Shown here: piece by piece, positions 45,282 through 54,251 of the stretch
Numbering within the stretch: the first letter of the stretch is position 1
Layout of the letters: every line of letters starts with the position of its first letter
Assembly: GCF_023100845.1 (NCBI RefSeq)
Contig: NZ_CP095864.1
Coordinates: 1,426,001-1,490,000, forward strand
DNA length: 64,000 nucleotides
From: Gordonia sp. PP30
GTDB lineage: Bacteria; Actinomycetota; Actinomycetes; Mycobacteriales; Mycobacteriaceae
Direction: 5' to 3'
Translations under genes and position numbers: made by a program
The notes under the pieces: generated by a model
Seen by the model: the letters and a program-made list of their open reading frames with translations, nothing else
The model's database searches: none
What the model was told of the DNA's origin: nothing

Positions 45282-45590
45282 CCTGAGGCTCTCCTTGTGG
45301 GCCAGGGTGCGTTTCGACACGATCTCGCCTAGCGGCTCGTCGGCTCAACGGGCTGTGCGAAATGTCGCCGAGCGGTCGTTGTCGTGTGGCCGGTGTTAGC
45401 CGCCGACGAGTCCCTTCTAGCCCGTTGAGCTGACGGTGGCCCTTTGCAGCCCGTTGAGCTGACGGTGGCCCTTTGCACAGCCCGTTGAGCTGACGGTGGG
45501 CCCTTTGCAGCCCGTTGAGCCGACGACGAGCCCGCAAGGGCGAGTCGGCGTGTCGAAACGTCACCGGCCCGGGCCGTCGTGCGGTCCCGC
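45282..45590. other. Gene-free repeat-rich region between tatB and mrp
   Basis: The 309 bases hold a GTTTCGACACGATC/GTGTCGAAACG bounded element with the tandem units at 45419-45508 inside. Words such as GTTGAGC and GACGAGCCCGC also occur at 250-350 and 18590-18650. Genes Rv1225c-Rv1228 of the M. tuberculosis order are missing at this point. No promoter or gene was recognised. Confidence 0.6.
45419..45508. repeat. Tandem 29-31-bp repeats
   Basis: Three consecutive units share AGCCCGTTGAGCTGACGGTG followed by GCCCTTTGC, with 1-2 base length changes; a fourth, diverged unit (AGCCCGTTGAGCCGACGACG) follows. There are no spacers, so it is not a CRISPR array. Confidence 0.85.
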
Positions 45591-46733
45591 TCAGTGGCGG
45601 ACGGTGTCGATGCCCAGGCTCATCCCGGCCAGCCCGCGCTTGCGGACGGCGAGCTTGTCGGCGACGGCCCGCAGCGCCGTCCCGGACGCCGAGTCTGGGG
45701 ACGACAGCACCACCGGGGTGCCGGCGTCGCCGCCCTCGCGCAGATCTTGTTCCAGCGGCACCTGACCGAGGAGTTCCACCGGTGCGCCGATCAGCCGGCT
45801 GAGGCTCTCGGCGACCCGCGCGCCGCCGCCGGAACCGAAGGGCTCCATCCGGGAGCCGTCGGGGAGCTCCATCCACGACATGTTCTCCACCACGCCGAGC
45901 ACCTTCTGCTTGGTCTGCAGCGCGATCGACCCGGCCCGCTCGGCGACCTCGGCGGCGGCCTGCTGCGGGGTGGTGACCACCAGGATCTCCGCGCCCGGGA
46001 TCAGCTGGGCGATCGAGATGGCGACGTCGCCGGTGCCCGGCGGGAGGTCGAGGAGCAGCACGTCCAGGTCGCCCCAGTAGACGTCGGCGAGGAATTGCTG
46101 CAGCGCGCGGTGCAGCATCGGGCCGCGCCAGGTGACCGGGGTGTTGCCGTCGGTGAACTGTCCGATCGAGATGAACTTCACGTCATGGCTGATCGGCGGC
46201 ATGATCATCGACTCGACCTGTGTCGGCCGGGCGTCGCTGCCGAGCATCCGGGGCACGCTGTGGCCGTAGATGTCGGCGTCGAGCACGCCGACCGACAGAC
46301 CGCGGGCGGCGAGGGCGGCCGCCAGGTTCACCGTGACGCTCGACTTGCCGACACCGCCCTTGCCGGAGGCGACCGCGTACACCCGGGTCAGATTGCCGGG
46401 CTTGGCGAACGGGATCTCCGCCTCGGGGCGGTCACCGCGCAGCTGCTTGCGCAGCGCGGTGCGCTGCTCGTCGTTCATCACGTCCAGCTCGACGCGCACC
46501 TGTCCGACGCCGGGGACGTCGGAGACGGCCGAGACCACGTTCTCGCTGATCTTGGTCTTCATCGGGCAGCCCGCGGTGGTCAGGTAGACGCCGACGTCGA
46601 CGGTGCCGTCGTCGGCGACGGCCACCGATTTGACCATGCCGAGGTCGGTGATCGGCCGGCCGATCTCCGGATCGGAGACCTTGCTCAGCGCCGAACGGAC
46701 GGCGGACTCGGTGGGGAGGGCTGCACTAGTCAC
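45591..46733 (-). CDS. mrp: Mrp/ApbC-type iron-sulfur carrier ATPase
   Basis: This 380-residue P-loop ATPase is of the Mrp/NBP35 family that carries Fe-S clusters. The N-terminal MIP18 domain (about 8-95; SDPEIGRPITDLGMV, TTAGCPMKTK) is followed by a deviant Walker A VASGKGGVGKSSVTVNLA and VLLLDLPPGTGDVA. The CxxC that binds a cluster in other Mrp proteins is absent after GVVENMS; as I recall, the M. tuberculosis protein lacks it too. Orientation relative to tatB and the transglycosylase matches Rv1229c. Confidence 0.93.
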   Translation of the reverse strand: MTSAALPTESAVRSALSKVSDPEIGRPITDLGMVKSVAVADDGTVDVGVYLTTAGCPMKTKISENVVSAVSDVPGVGQVRVELDVMNDEQRTALRKQLRGDRPEAEIPFAKPGNLTRVYAVASGKGGVGKSSVTVNLAAALAARGLSVGVLDADIYGHSVPRMLGSDARPTQVESMIMPPISHDVKFISIGQFTDGNTPVTWRGPMLHRALQQFLADVYWGDLDVLLLDLPPGTGDVAISIAQLIPGAEILVVTTPQQAAAEVAERAGSIALQTKQKVLGVVENMSWMELPDGSRMEPFGSGGGARVAESLSRLIGAPVELLGQVPLEQDLREGGDAGTPVVLSSPDSASGTALRAVADKLAVRKRGLAGMSLGIDTVRH

Positions 46734-46766
46734 GCAATCCAGACTAGCGACCCGCCCGGCGGGACC

Positions 46767-47912
46767 TCAGCGCGGCTGGACGGTGGTCTTGGCCGTCGGC
46801 TTCTTGGTGGTCGGCTGCTTGGCCTGCGGGGCCTTCGACTTGGGGGCGGCGCTCTTCGGGGCCTTCGGCTGGGGCTGGGGAGCGGGGCCGATGCCCGGCG
46901 GCAGGCAGAGTGCGCCGAGGCAGTTCTGCGGGGGCGGCGTGGGCGTGGGCGTCGTGGTCGACGGCGCGGTGGAGCCGTCACCCGGCTTGGTGGTCTCGCC
47001 CGGCTTGGTCTTGTCGCCGGGCTTCTTCTTCGCGTCGGTCTTGGTCGCCGGTGCGTGGCTCATCTCCGGGATGCCGCCGGTGGGGATCACGCCGGTGGCG
47101 TAGGCCGCGGCCCAGCCGAGGACGTTGTTCACGTAGGCCATCGAGCGGTTGTAGCGCAGCACGGCGGCGACCTTGTTGCTGCTCGACATGATGTCGGTGA
47201 CGCCGGCGCACAGGTAGCGGCCCGCCGAGTAGGTGGCGTCGAAGATGTTGTCCGGGTCGGCCTTGCCGTCGCCGTTGGCGTCCGAGCCCCACGACGCCCA
47301 GGTGCTGGGAATGAACTGCATCGGGCCCATCGCGCGGTCGTGTCCGGCGTCGCCGTCCAGGCGGCCGCCGTCGCTGTCGTGGATCACCGCGTTGCCGGCG
47401 AGTGAACCGTCGAGCACGGGTCCGCGGATCTTGACGCGGGTGTTGCCGTACGCGTCCACGTCGCCGCCGTCGGCGTGACCGGACTCGATGCGGCCGATCC
47501 CGGCGAGCAGGTACCAGGGCAGCTTGCACTGCGGGCTCTCCGCGGCGACGCGGGTGGCGGCCAGCTTGTAGGCCTGCAGCACCACGCCGGGGATGCCCAG
47601 CGGGCCGCTGGGCAGGTCCGCCGCGATCCGGAACTGCGGGTTCGCGGCGGGCGCGGCCTCGGCGGGCGGCGCGAAGCCGTACAACTGGGTGGCATCCGCC
47701 GGGACCGACGCGGCGACGGCCGACGCGTCGCCGGCGGTGGGAACGGTCACGCTGGCTACGGTGTAGGCGGCGGCCGGTGAGCTGGAGGAACTGGCGGTCG
47801 CGCCCGCGAGCATGACGGCGCCGACGGCCGCGATGCCGGTGGTGACGGCCACGCCACGCCACGGTATGCCGGGTGCCGGGCGGTCCCCGCGCCGCAAAAA
47901 ACTGATCCCCAT
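46767..47912 (-). CDS. Lytic transglycosylase-like exported protein
   Basis: This 381-residue protein corresponds to Rv1230c. One N-terminal transmembrane/signal helix (about 18-40) precedes an SLT-type domain: YLLAGIGRIESGHADGGDVD (catalytic Glu in the IESGH motif), DRAMGPMQFIPSTWASWGSDANGDGKADPDNIFDATYSAGRYLC. The last 110 residues are low-complexity K/P/T-rich (KTKPGETTKPGDG), as in wall-associated proteins. It probably cleaves peptidoglycan. Confidence 0.88.
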   Translation of the reverse strand: MGISFLRRGDRPAPGIPWRGVAVTTGIAAVGAVMLAGATASSSSSPAAAYTVASVTVPTAGDASAVAASVPADATQLYGFAPPAEAAPAANPQFRIAADLPSGPLGIPGVVLQAYKLAATRVAAESPQCKLPWYLLAGIGRIESGHADGGDVDAYGNTRVKIRGPVLDGSLAGNAVIHDSDGGRLDGDAGHDRAMGPMQFIPSTWASWGSDANGDGKADPDNIFDATYSAGRYLCAGVTDIMSSSNKVAAVLRYNRSMAYVNNVLGWAAAYATGVIPTGGIPEMSHAPATKTDAKKKPGDKTKPGETTKPGDGSTAPSTTTPTPTPPPQNCLGALCLPPGIGPAPQPQPKAPKSAAPKSKAPQAKQPTTKKPTAKTTVQPR

Positions 47913-48038
47913 CGGTTCCGATTACTCCAGTCGGTACTGTGCTGTGCCGTCGTCGGTGGCGTCCCTCCCCGGTGAGGCCGGGCCCTCCGGACGCTGACTG
48001 TGAGCCAGCATACCCTGCGGTAGCCCGGCGGGTCAGGG

Positions 48039-48557
48039 CTACCGCGCGATCTCCGGTTCACCGGCCTCGGTACCGCCGGTTCCGGGCTGCTCGCGGAGCC
48101 GTTCGACGAGTTCGTCGACCAGATCGTCCAGTTCGCGCCGCAGGTAGTCGCGGGTGACGGTGTCGCCGACCGCGAGCCGGACGGCGGCCAGTTCGCGGGC
48201 CAGGAACTCGGTGTCGGCCTTGGTCTGTGCGGCCCGGCGACGGTCCTCGTCGAGGGCCACCTTGTCGCGATTCTCCTGCCGGTTCTGGGCCAGCAGGATC
48301 AGCGGGGCGGCGTAGGCGGCCTGCGTGGAGAACGCCAGATTGAGCAGGATGAACGGGTACGGATCCCAGCGCCAGGCGAACGCGCCGAGATTCAGCCCGA
48401 TCCACACCACCACGATGATGGTCTGGATCGCGAGGTAGCTGCCGGTGCCGAGGAACCGGGCCACCCGCTCGGCGTAGACACCGATCACGTCGGCGTCGAT
48501 CTGCGGAGAGAAGCGGCGCCGGCCTTCGCTGGGGGTGTCGAGGCGGCGTGGGCTCAT
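48039..48557 (-). CDS. DUF1003 membrane protein
   Basis: This 172-residue protein corresponds to Rv1231c. Two transmembrane helices (about 40-62 and 68-90) with the family motif FLGTGSYLAIQTIIVVVWIGLN and WDPYPFILLNLAFSTQAAYAAPLILLAQNRQ. A charged coiled tail (RQENRDKVALDEDRRRAAQTKADTE) extends into the cytoplasm. Function unknown. Its start overlaps the stop of the MgtE-like gene by 4 bases, so they are co-translated. Confidence 0.9.
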   Translation of the reverse strand: MSPRRLDTPSEGRRRFSPQIDADVIGVYAERVARFLGTGSYLAIQTIIVVVWIGLNLGAFAWRWDPYPFILLNLAFSTQAAYAAPLILLAQNRQENRDKVALDEDRRRAAQTKADTEFLARELAAVRLAVGDTVTRDYLRRELDDLVDELVERLREQPGTGGTEAGEPEIAR

Positions 48558-49837
48558 CGCGGGAGGGCCTCCGGTTCCTGATCGCGCCAGTCGCGGGGCA
48601 GCACGGCGTCGAGCAGATCGTCGACCGCCACGGCGCCCAGCAGATGCGCGTCGTCGTCGACCACGGGCGCGAGGACCAGGTTATAGGTCGCGAAGAATCG
48701 CGTCATCACCTCCAGGGAGTCGGTGGGGCTCAGGCGCGGGATGTCGGCGTCGAGGATGCCGGCCACCAGGTTGGCCGGCGGCTCGCGCAACAGGGCCTGG
48801 GTGTGGACGGCGCCGAGGAGTTTTCCGGTCGGGGTGCTGGTCGGCGGGCGGACGACGAAGACCATGCTCGCGCCCGCCGAGGCGATGTCCGGGTTGGCGA
48901 CCCGGGCCAGCGCCTCGGAGACGGTGGCGTTGGCCGCCACGATGATCGGCTCCGGCGTCATCACGCCGCCGGCGGTGTCGGGGGAGTGCAGCAGCAGGCG
49001 GCGGACCGGTGCCGACTCCTCGGGGTCCATCCGGGCCAGCATCGCCTCGGCCTCGGCGGCCGGCATCTCGCCGAGCAGGTCGGCGACGTCGTCGGGGTCC
49101 ATCGCTTCCAGGACGTCCGCGGCGCGGGCGGGCTTCAGGCTGGCCAGCAGCGCGGTCTGGTCGTCGGCGGTCATCTCCTGCAGGATGTCGGCCAGGCGCT
49201 CGTCGTCCAGGGCGGCGGCCAGTTCCTCGCGGCGGCTCTCCGGCAACTCGCGCAGTGCGTTGGCGACATCCGCCGGGCGCATCCCCTCGAACTGGGCCAG
49301 CGCCAGTTCCACCCCGTGCCCGGGCTGGCTGAGGTTCAGTTCGGTGATGCCGACGACGTGATTCCACGGCACGACGACCGTCTCGCCGCGGCGGCGCAGG
49401 CCTTTACGGGTGGTACGCAGCGCGACGCGCCCGATCACCCAGTCCAGGCTGCGGGTCCGCTCGATCTCCATGTCGACCACCGACAGCCCGGTGCCGTGCA
49501 GTTCGGGATGGTCGGGGTCGTCGGTCTGCACCCGGCTCTCCAGGATCTGGCCGACGGCCAGCGCCTCGTTCACCCGCAGTTGCAGTTTGCGCATGTTGAT
49601 GCGGCCGGTGGTGAGTGTGATCGCGTCGGCGTCGATGTTGATCACCCGGCTCATCGGCACGAAGATCCGGCGCCGGCCGGCGGCCAGTTCGACGGCGAGG
49701 CCGAGCGCGCGCGGGCGCTGACCGGGCAGGTACATGGACACCACCACGTCGCGCACACGCCCGATCGACTCGCCGTCCGGACCCAGGACGACGAGACCGA
49801 CTAATCTGGCCACGAAGACCTTGAGCGTTGACGTCAT
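48554..49837 (-). CDS. MgtE N-domain / CBS protein without channel
   Basis: This 427-residue protein (Rv1232c-type) has PRC-barrel-like strands at the N-terminus (VVLGPDGESIGRVRDVVVSM), an MgtE intracellular N-domain (about 200-290; DILQEMTADDQTALLASL, DPDDVADLLGEMPAAEAEAML) and a CBS pair (about 305-420; GGVMTPEPIIVAANATVSEAL). The transmembrane magnesium channel of true MgtE is missing, so it is probably a sensor or regulator. It lies before the DUF1003 gene and near corA, a magnesium transporter; a link to Mg2+ control is inference. Confidence 0.88.
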   Translation of the reverse strand: MTSTLKVFVARLVGLVVLGPDGESIGRVRDVVVSMYLPGQRPRALGLAVELAAGRRRIFVPMSRVINIDADAITLTTGRINMRKLQLRVNEALAVGQILESRVQTDDPDHPELHGTGLSVVDMEIERTRSLDWVIGRVALRTTRKGLRRRGETVVVPWNHVVGITELNLSQPGHGVELALAQFEGMRPADVANALRELPESRREELAAALDDERLADILQEMTADDQTALLASLKPARAADVLEAMDPDDVADLLGEMPAAEAEAMLARMDPEESAPVRRLLLHSPDTAGGVMTPEPIIVAANATVSEALARVANPDIASAGASMVFVVRPPTSTPTGKLLGAVHTQALLREPPANLVAGILDADIPRLSPTDSLEVMTRFFATYNLVLAPVVDDDAHLLGAVAVDDLLDAVLPRDWRDQEPEALPR

Positions 49838-49893
49838 GGTCTCAAGAGTAGAAGTAGCCGCCCGCTGCCACGCACATTCCTCGAGGGGGAACC

Positions 49894-50373
49894 ATGACTC
49901 AGCCGCGACCCACCCCGGGCCTGCCGACCAAGCCGACCGGCTGGCCCGTCGGCTCGTACGACACCTACGAGCAGGCGCAGCGGGCCGTCGACTACCTGTC
50001 CGACAACCAGTTCCACGTGGAGAAGCTGACGATCGTCGGCGTCGACCTGATGCAGGTGGAGCGTGTCCTCGGCCGACTGACGTGGGGCAAGGTGCTCGGC
50101 GGCGGGCTGGCGTCGGGCGCGTGGTTCGGCCTGTTCGTCGGTCTGATCATCTCGATCTTCTTCAACGGCCAGGACTTCTGGTGGCCGATCGTGTTCTGCG
50201 TGATCGCCGGCATGGTCTTCGGCGTGATCAGCGGCGCGATCCCGTACGCCGCGACCCGCGGCCAGCGCGACTTCGCGTCGACCATGCAGTTGGTCGCCGG
50301 GCGGTACGACGTCCTCTGCGATCCGGGCAGCGCCGAGCAGGCCCGCGACATGCTGACCAAGCTCGCGCTCTAG
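49894..50373 (+). CDS. General stress protein-like membrane protein
   Basis: This 159-residue protein (Rv1234-type) has a YflT-like start (GSYDTYEQAQRAVDYLSDNQFHVEKLTIVGVDL) and two transmembrane helices (about 75-95 and 100-120; GGLASGAWFGLFVGLIISIFF, WPIVFCVIAGMVFGVISGAI). The role is unknown. GGGGGA precedes the ATG. It lies divergently from the MgtE-like gene and is followed by a small hairpin before lpqY. Confidence 0.87.
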   Translation: MTQPRPTPGLPTKPTGWPVGSYDTYEQAQRAVDYLSDNQFHVEKLTIVGVDLMQVERVLGRLTWGKVLGGGLASGAWFGLFVGLIISIFFNGQDFWWPIVFCVIAGMVFGVISGAIPYAATRGQRDFASTMQLVAGRYDVLCDPGSAEQARDMLTKLAL

Positions 50374-50378
50374 GACCC

Positions 50379-50394
50379 GTCGCCCCCGGGCGAC
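50379..50394 (+). terminator. Short hairpin after the stress-protein gene
   Basis: GTCGCCC (50379-50385) faces GGGCGAC (50388-50394) with almost no loop, 5 bases after the stop codon. It probably folds as a 6-bp stem with a 4-base loop. It is weak as a terminator. Confidence 0.4.
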
Positions 50395-50520
50395 ACTCCG
50401 TCCCGGCCGATGTGTGCGGTTTGTCACTCGCCGGTGGGTTAGCCTAAGCGGCACAGCAATTTTCACAGGCGTTTTTCAGCTACGCCGGTGGCCGTATGTG
50501 TCGAGGAGGCGTCTAGCGAG

Positions 50521-51984
50521 ATGGTCCGGAAGTCTTCAACGAAGCGCCGCCGCGCGCGCACCCGGCTGACGGCCGCCGCGGTCGCGGCCGCCGCCGCGGT
50601 GCCGCTGCTGGCAGCCTGCGGCTCGGGCTACTCGCCCGGCGTGATCAACGTCTACGCGCCCGCCGACGGCGCCGACCAGATCACCGCGCGCGCCGCGATC
50701 TGCAACAAGGAATCCGGTGGGGCGTACCGTGCCGCGGTCACGATCCTCCCGAAGGACGCCGACGGTCAGCGTCTGCAGCTGGCCCGCCGCCTGGCCGGCA
50801 ACGACCACGGCCTCGACGTGATGGCGATGGACGTGGTGTGGACCGCCGAGTTCGCCAACGCCGGATGGCTGGTGCCGGTGCCCGACGCCGAGGCCGAGCA
50901 GGTGATCGAGAACAATCTCGCCGGCCCGGTGGAGACCGCCATGTGGAAGCGGCCCGACGACGCCGAGAAGCGGCTGTACGCGCTGCCGATCTGGACCAAC
51001 ACCGAGCTGATGTGGTACCGCCCCGACGTGCTGAAGAAGTTCCTCGGGCGCAAGTCCCAGGTGCCGGTCACCTGGGATCAGATGATCGAGAACGCCACCG
51101 AGATCCACCGGCAGGACCCCAAGGGGCCGACCCAGATCCTGGTGCAGGGCAGCCAGTACGAAGGCCTGATGGTGTGGTTCAACTCGGTGCTGCAGAGCGC
51201 CGGCGGCCACATCCTGGACCCGGACGACCCGTCCAAGCAGACCCTCAACGACACGCCCGAGCACCGCGCGGCGACCCTCAGGGCGCTGCAGATCCTCAAG
51301 GCGGTGTCCACTTATCCGGGCGCCGATCCGTCGATCAGCAACTCCGACGAGGGCTCGGCCCGCGACGGCATGGAGCGTGGCGAGGCCGCCTTCGAGATCA
51401 ACTGGCCGTTCGTCTTCGACTCGGCCCGTAAGAACGGCGCTTCCGGCAACATCGACTTCCTCAAGACCGAGATGGCCCCGTTCGCGAAGCGGATCCTCGA
51501 TGAGGAGAACCCGCCGACCGCGGCCGAGCTGGTCCCGATCAACCGGGAACTGCGCACGCGGTTCGATTTCGCGCTCTACCCGGGTGTGTCGAAGGACCTG
51601 CCGGCCAAGTCGACGCTGGGCGGCCTGAACATCGCGGTGGCCTCCACCTCGCGGCAACCGGAACTCGCGGCCAAGGTCGCCTCCTGCCTCACCAGCAAGG
51701 ACGCCCAGCGCGTGTACGCCCTGGAGGGCGCGCTGCCGCCGACGGTGGCGTCGCTGTACGACGAGAAGGACTTCAAGGTCGCCTACCCGATGGGTGACGA
51801 CATCCGCACCCAGCTGGAGGCCGACCACGTGGCGCCGCGTCCGGCCACCCCGCAATACCAGGCGATGTCGACGCTGGTCACCGCCACGCTCAGCCCGGTC
51901 GGCAGATGGGACCCGGCGTCGATGGTCGACAAGCTGGCCGAGCAGGTGCAGAAGGCGATCGACGGGGAGGGGATCATCCCATGA
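50521..51984 (+). CDS. lpqY: Trehalose ABC transporter substrate-binding lipoprotein
   Basis: This 487-residue periplasmic-type binding protein is of the trehalose recycling importer LpqY-SugABC. The signal peptide (16-32) ends in lipobox LAAC with lipidated Cys33. The mature part has the extracellular solute-binding family 1 pattern: DVMAMDVVWTAEFANAGWLVPV, LPIWTNTELMWYRPDVL, and GEAAFEINWPFVF. ATG at 50521 gives a normal basic n-region (VRKSSTKRRRARTR). Its stop overlaps the sugA start by 4 bases. Adjacent sugA, sugB and sugC support the name. Confidence 0.93.
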   Translation: MVRKSSTKRRRARTRLTAAAVAAAAAVPLLAACGSGYSPGVINVYAPADGADQITARAAICNKESGGAYRAAVTILPKDADGQRLQLARRLAGNDHGLDVMAMDVVWTAEFANAGWLVPVPDAEAEQVIENNLAGPVETAMWKRPDDAEKRLYALPIWTNTELMWYRPDVLKKFLGRKSQVPVTWDQMIENATEIHRQDPKGPTQILVQGSQYEGLMVWFNSVLQSAGGHILDPDDPSKQTLNDTPEHRAATLRALQILKAVSTYPGADPSISNSDEGSARDGMERGEAAFEINWPFVFDSARKNGASGNIDFLKTEMAPFAKRILDEENPPTAAELVPINRELRTRFDFALYPGVSKDLPAKSTLGGLNIAVASTSRQPELAAKVASCLTSKDAQRVYALEGALPPTVASLYDEKDFKVAYPMGDDIRTQLEADHVAPRPATPQYQAMSTLVTATLSPVGRWDPASMVDKLAEQVQKAIDGEGIIP

Positions 51985-53210
51985 CCACCGGTGACGACGA
52001 CACCACCCGCGAGACCCCGGCCGGCGACGACGCGCCCGGCCGTCACTCCCGCGGCGACGAGACGCGGCCGGCGCCGCCCGCGGGACCCGCCGAGACCGGC
52101 CCCATCGCGCCGGTGCACTCCGACGCCTGGGTGCCGCCGCCGTCGGCGCCGCGGCCGCTGCCGCCGCAGGGGCCGCCCGCGCAGCCGGCCCAGCCGCCGC
52201 GGCCGCAGACGCCGCGGCCCGCGCCGGCGGCCACCGCGACCGGCTCCATCACCGACCTGCTCGACGCATCGCCCCCGCCGCCCGCCGCCCCCGCGGCGAA
52301 GGCCAAGCCCGTGCGCTCGCGCGGCGCCACCGCCCGCAAGGCCGGCGAGCGCCGGCTGGCGTATCTGCTGGTTGCGCCTGCCGCGATCGTCATGCTATTG
52401 GTGACCGGCTACCCGATCGTCTACGCGTTCTGGCTGTCGCTGAACAAGGCGACGCTGACCGCGCCGGACGACAACAAGTTCATCGGCTTCGGCAACTACG
52501 CGACCGTCCTGACCGACAGCTACTGGTGGAATTCGCTCTGGGTGACACTGTTCATCACCGTCGTCTCGGTGGCGATCGAACTGGTCCTCGGCATGATGAT
52601 CGCGCTGGTGATGCACCGCACCATCTTCGGCCGCGGCACCATCCGGACCGTCGTGCTGATCCCGTACGGCATCGTCACGGTGGCGGCGGCGTTCTCCTGG
52701 TACTACGCCTGGACCCCGGGCACCGGCTACCTGGCGAACCTGCTGCCCGACGGGGCCACGCCGCCGCTCACCGAGCAGTGGCCGTCGTTGTTCATCATCA
52801 TCCTGGCCGAGGTGTGGAAGACCACCCCGTTCATGGCGCTGCTGCTGCTGGCCGGTCTGGCGCTGGTGCCCGACGACCTGCTCAAGGCCGCGCAGGTGGA
52901 CGGCGCCGGGGCCTGGACGCGGCTGCGGAAGATCATCATCCCGCTGATGAAGCCGGCGATCCTGGTCGCTCTGCTGTTCCGCACGCTGGACGCGTTCCGG
53001 ATCTTCGACAACATCTACATCCTGACCAAGGGCAACAATCAGACCGGCTCGGTCTCGATGCTCGGCTACGACAACCTGTTCAAGGCTTTCAACCTGGGCG
53101 TCGGCTCGGCGATCAGCATCCTGATCTTCGTGTGCGTGGCGATCATCGCCTTCATCTTCATCAAGGTCTTCGGCGCCGCCGCGCCCGGTTCCGACAACGA
53201 GGGGAGGTAG
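51981..53210 (+). CDS. sugA: Trehalose ABC transporter permease SugA
   Basis: This 409-residue permease has six transmembrane helices in its C-terminal 290 residues and the permease EAA-type loop LVPDDLLKAAQVDGAGAWTRLRKIIIPLMKP. The first 120 residues are a proline/alanine-rich cytoplasmic extension (PPSAPRPLPPQGPP...), longer than I expect for SugA. Coupled to lpqY by an ATGA overlap and followed by sugB after 6 bases. Confidence 0.92.
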   Translation: MTTGDDDTTRETPAGDDAPGRHSRGDETRPAPPAGPAETGPIAPVHSDAWVPPPSAPRPLPPQGPPAQPAQPPRPQTPRPAPAATATGSITDLLDASPPPPAAPAAKAKPVRSRGATARKAGERRLAYLLVAPAAIVMLLVTGYPIVYAFWLSLNKATLTAPDDNKFIGFGNYATVLTDSYWWNSLWVTLFITVVSVAIELVLGMMIALVMHRTIFGRGTIRTVVLIPYGIVTVAAAFSWYYAWTPGTGYLANLLPDGATPPLTEQWPSLFIIILAEVWKTTPFMALLLLAGLALVPDDLLKAAQVDGAGAWTRLRKIIIPLMKPAILVALLFRTLDAFRIFDNIYILTKGNNQTGSVSMLGYDNLFKAFNLGVGSAISILIFVCVAIIAFIFIKVFGAAAPGSDNEGR

Positions 53211-53216
53211 CCGGAG

Positions 53217-54248
53217 GTGAACAACGTCAATCGCCGCGTCGGCTGGACCGTCGCCAACGTGCTGGTGATCCTGTACGCGATCGTGCCGCTCTGGTGGATC
53301 ATCAGCCTGTCGTTCAAGCCCTCGGGCAGCGTGCTCGACGGCAACTTCATTCCGCGCGAGTGGACCATGGAGAACTATCGCGGGCTGTTCGCCTCCGGGG
53401 TGCTCACCGACCTGCTGTGGGCGCTGCTCGGGCTCGCGATCGGCGGCGTCGTGCTCGCCGTCGCGCTGTGGTGGCGCCGCGGTGCCGAGGAGTCGGGCGA
53501 CGCCCAGCGCAAGCGCGTGGCGACCGCGCTGGTCGCGGTGCTCTCGGTGGCCTGGGTGGTCGGCCTGATCTGGGGCATCATCGTGCCGCTGACCGACGGT
53601 GGCAACTTCGGGCGGCCGCTGCTGAACTCGATCGGTGTCGGCCTGATCACCACCGCCGTGGCCGTGATTCTCGGCACGATGGCCGCCTACGCGGTCGCGC
53701 GCCTGGAGTTCCGCGGTAAGAAGCTGCTGGTCGGCGTCGCACTGCTGATCGCCATGTTCCCGCAGATCTCGCTGGTGACGCCGCTGTTCAACATCGAGCG
53801 CCGGCTCGGTCTGTTCGACACCTGGACCGGCCTGGTGATCCCGTACGTGGCGTTCGCGCTGCCGCTGGCGATCTACACGCTGTCGGCCTTCTTCCGGGAG
53901 ATCCCCTGGGATCTGGAGAAGGCGGCCATGATGGACGGTGCCACCTCCGGGCAGGCCTTCCGCCGGGTGATCGTGCCGCTCGCCGCGCCGGGCGTGGTGA
54001 CCGCCGCGATCCTGGTCTTCATCTTCGCCTGGAACGACCTGCTGCTGGCCCTGTCGCTGACCTCGACCCCGCGGGCGATCACCGCGCCGGTCGCGATCTC
54101 GCAGTTCACCGGCAGCAGCCAGTTCGAGGAACCCACCGGATCGATCGCTGCGGCCGCCGTGGTGATCACGATCCCGATCATCGTCTTCGTACTCTTCTTC
54201 CAACGTCGTATCGTCGCCGGTCTCACCTCCGGCGCGGTGAAGGGATAA
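53217..54248 (+). CDS. sugB: Trehalose ABC transporter permease SugB, with insert
   Basis: This 343-residue permease pairs with SugA. Typical parts are [20 protein letters not shown] and the coupling loop [32 protein letters not shown]. Residues about 62-131 are an extra segment with two added hydrophobic helices ([40 protein letters not shown]) and a charged loop between them; mycobacterial SugB is about 274 residues and goes directly from FxxG to the LLNSIGVG segment. GTG start with GGAGG 5 bases upstream. Confidence 0.9.
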   Translation: MNNVNRRVGWTVANVLVILYAIVPLWWIISLSFKPSGSVLDGNFIPREWTMENYRGLFASGVLTDLLWALLGLAIGGVVLAVALWWRRGAEESGDAQRKRVATALVAVLSVAWVVGLIWGIIVPLTDGGNFGRPLLNSIGVGLITTAVAVILGTMAAYAVARLEFRGKKLLVGVALLIAMFPQISLVTPLFNIERRLGLFDTWTGLVIPYVAFALPLAIYTLSAFFREIPWDLEKAAMMDGATSGQAFRRVIVPLAAPGVVTAAILVFIFAWNDLLLALSLTSTPRAITAPVAISQFTGSSQFEEPTGSIAAAAVVITIPIIVFVLFFQRRIVAGLTSGAVKG

Positions 54249-54251
54249 CCC

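Noticed and set aside
45419..45508. Possible CRISPR array
   Set aside because: Units are adjacent with no unique spacers and there are no cas genes.
50437..50449. GGTTAGCCTAAGC as an IdeR/DtxR iron box before lpqY
   Set aside because: Only one half matches the 19-bp consensus (13 of 19 overall) and trehalose import is not a known iron-regulated function; it may simply contain a -10 element (TAGCCT).
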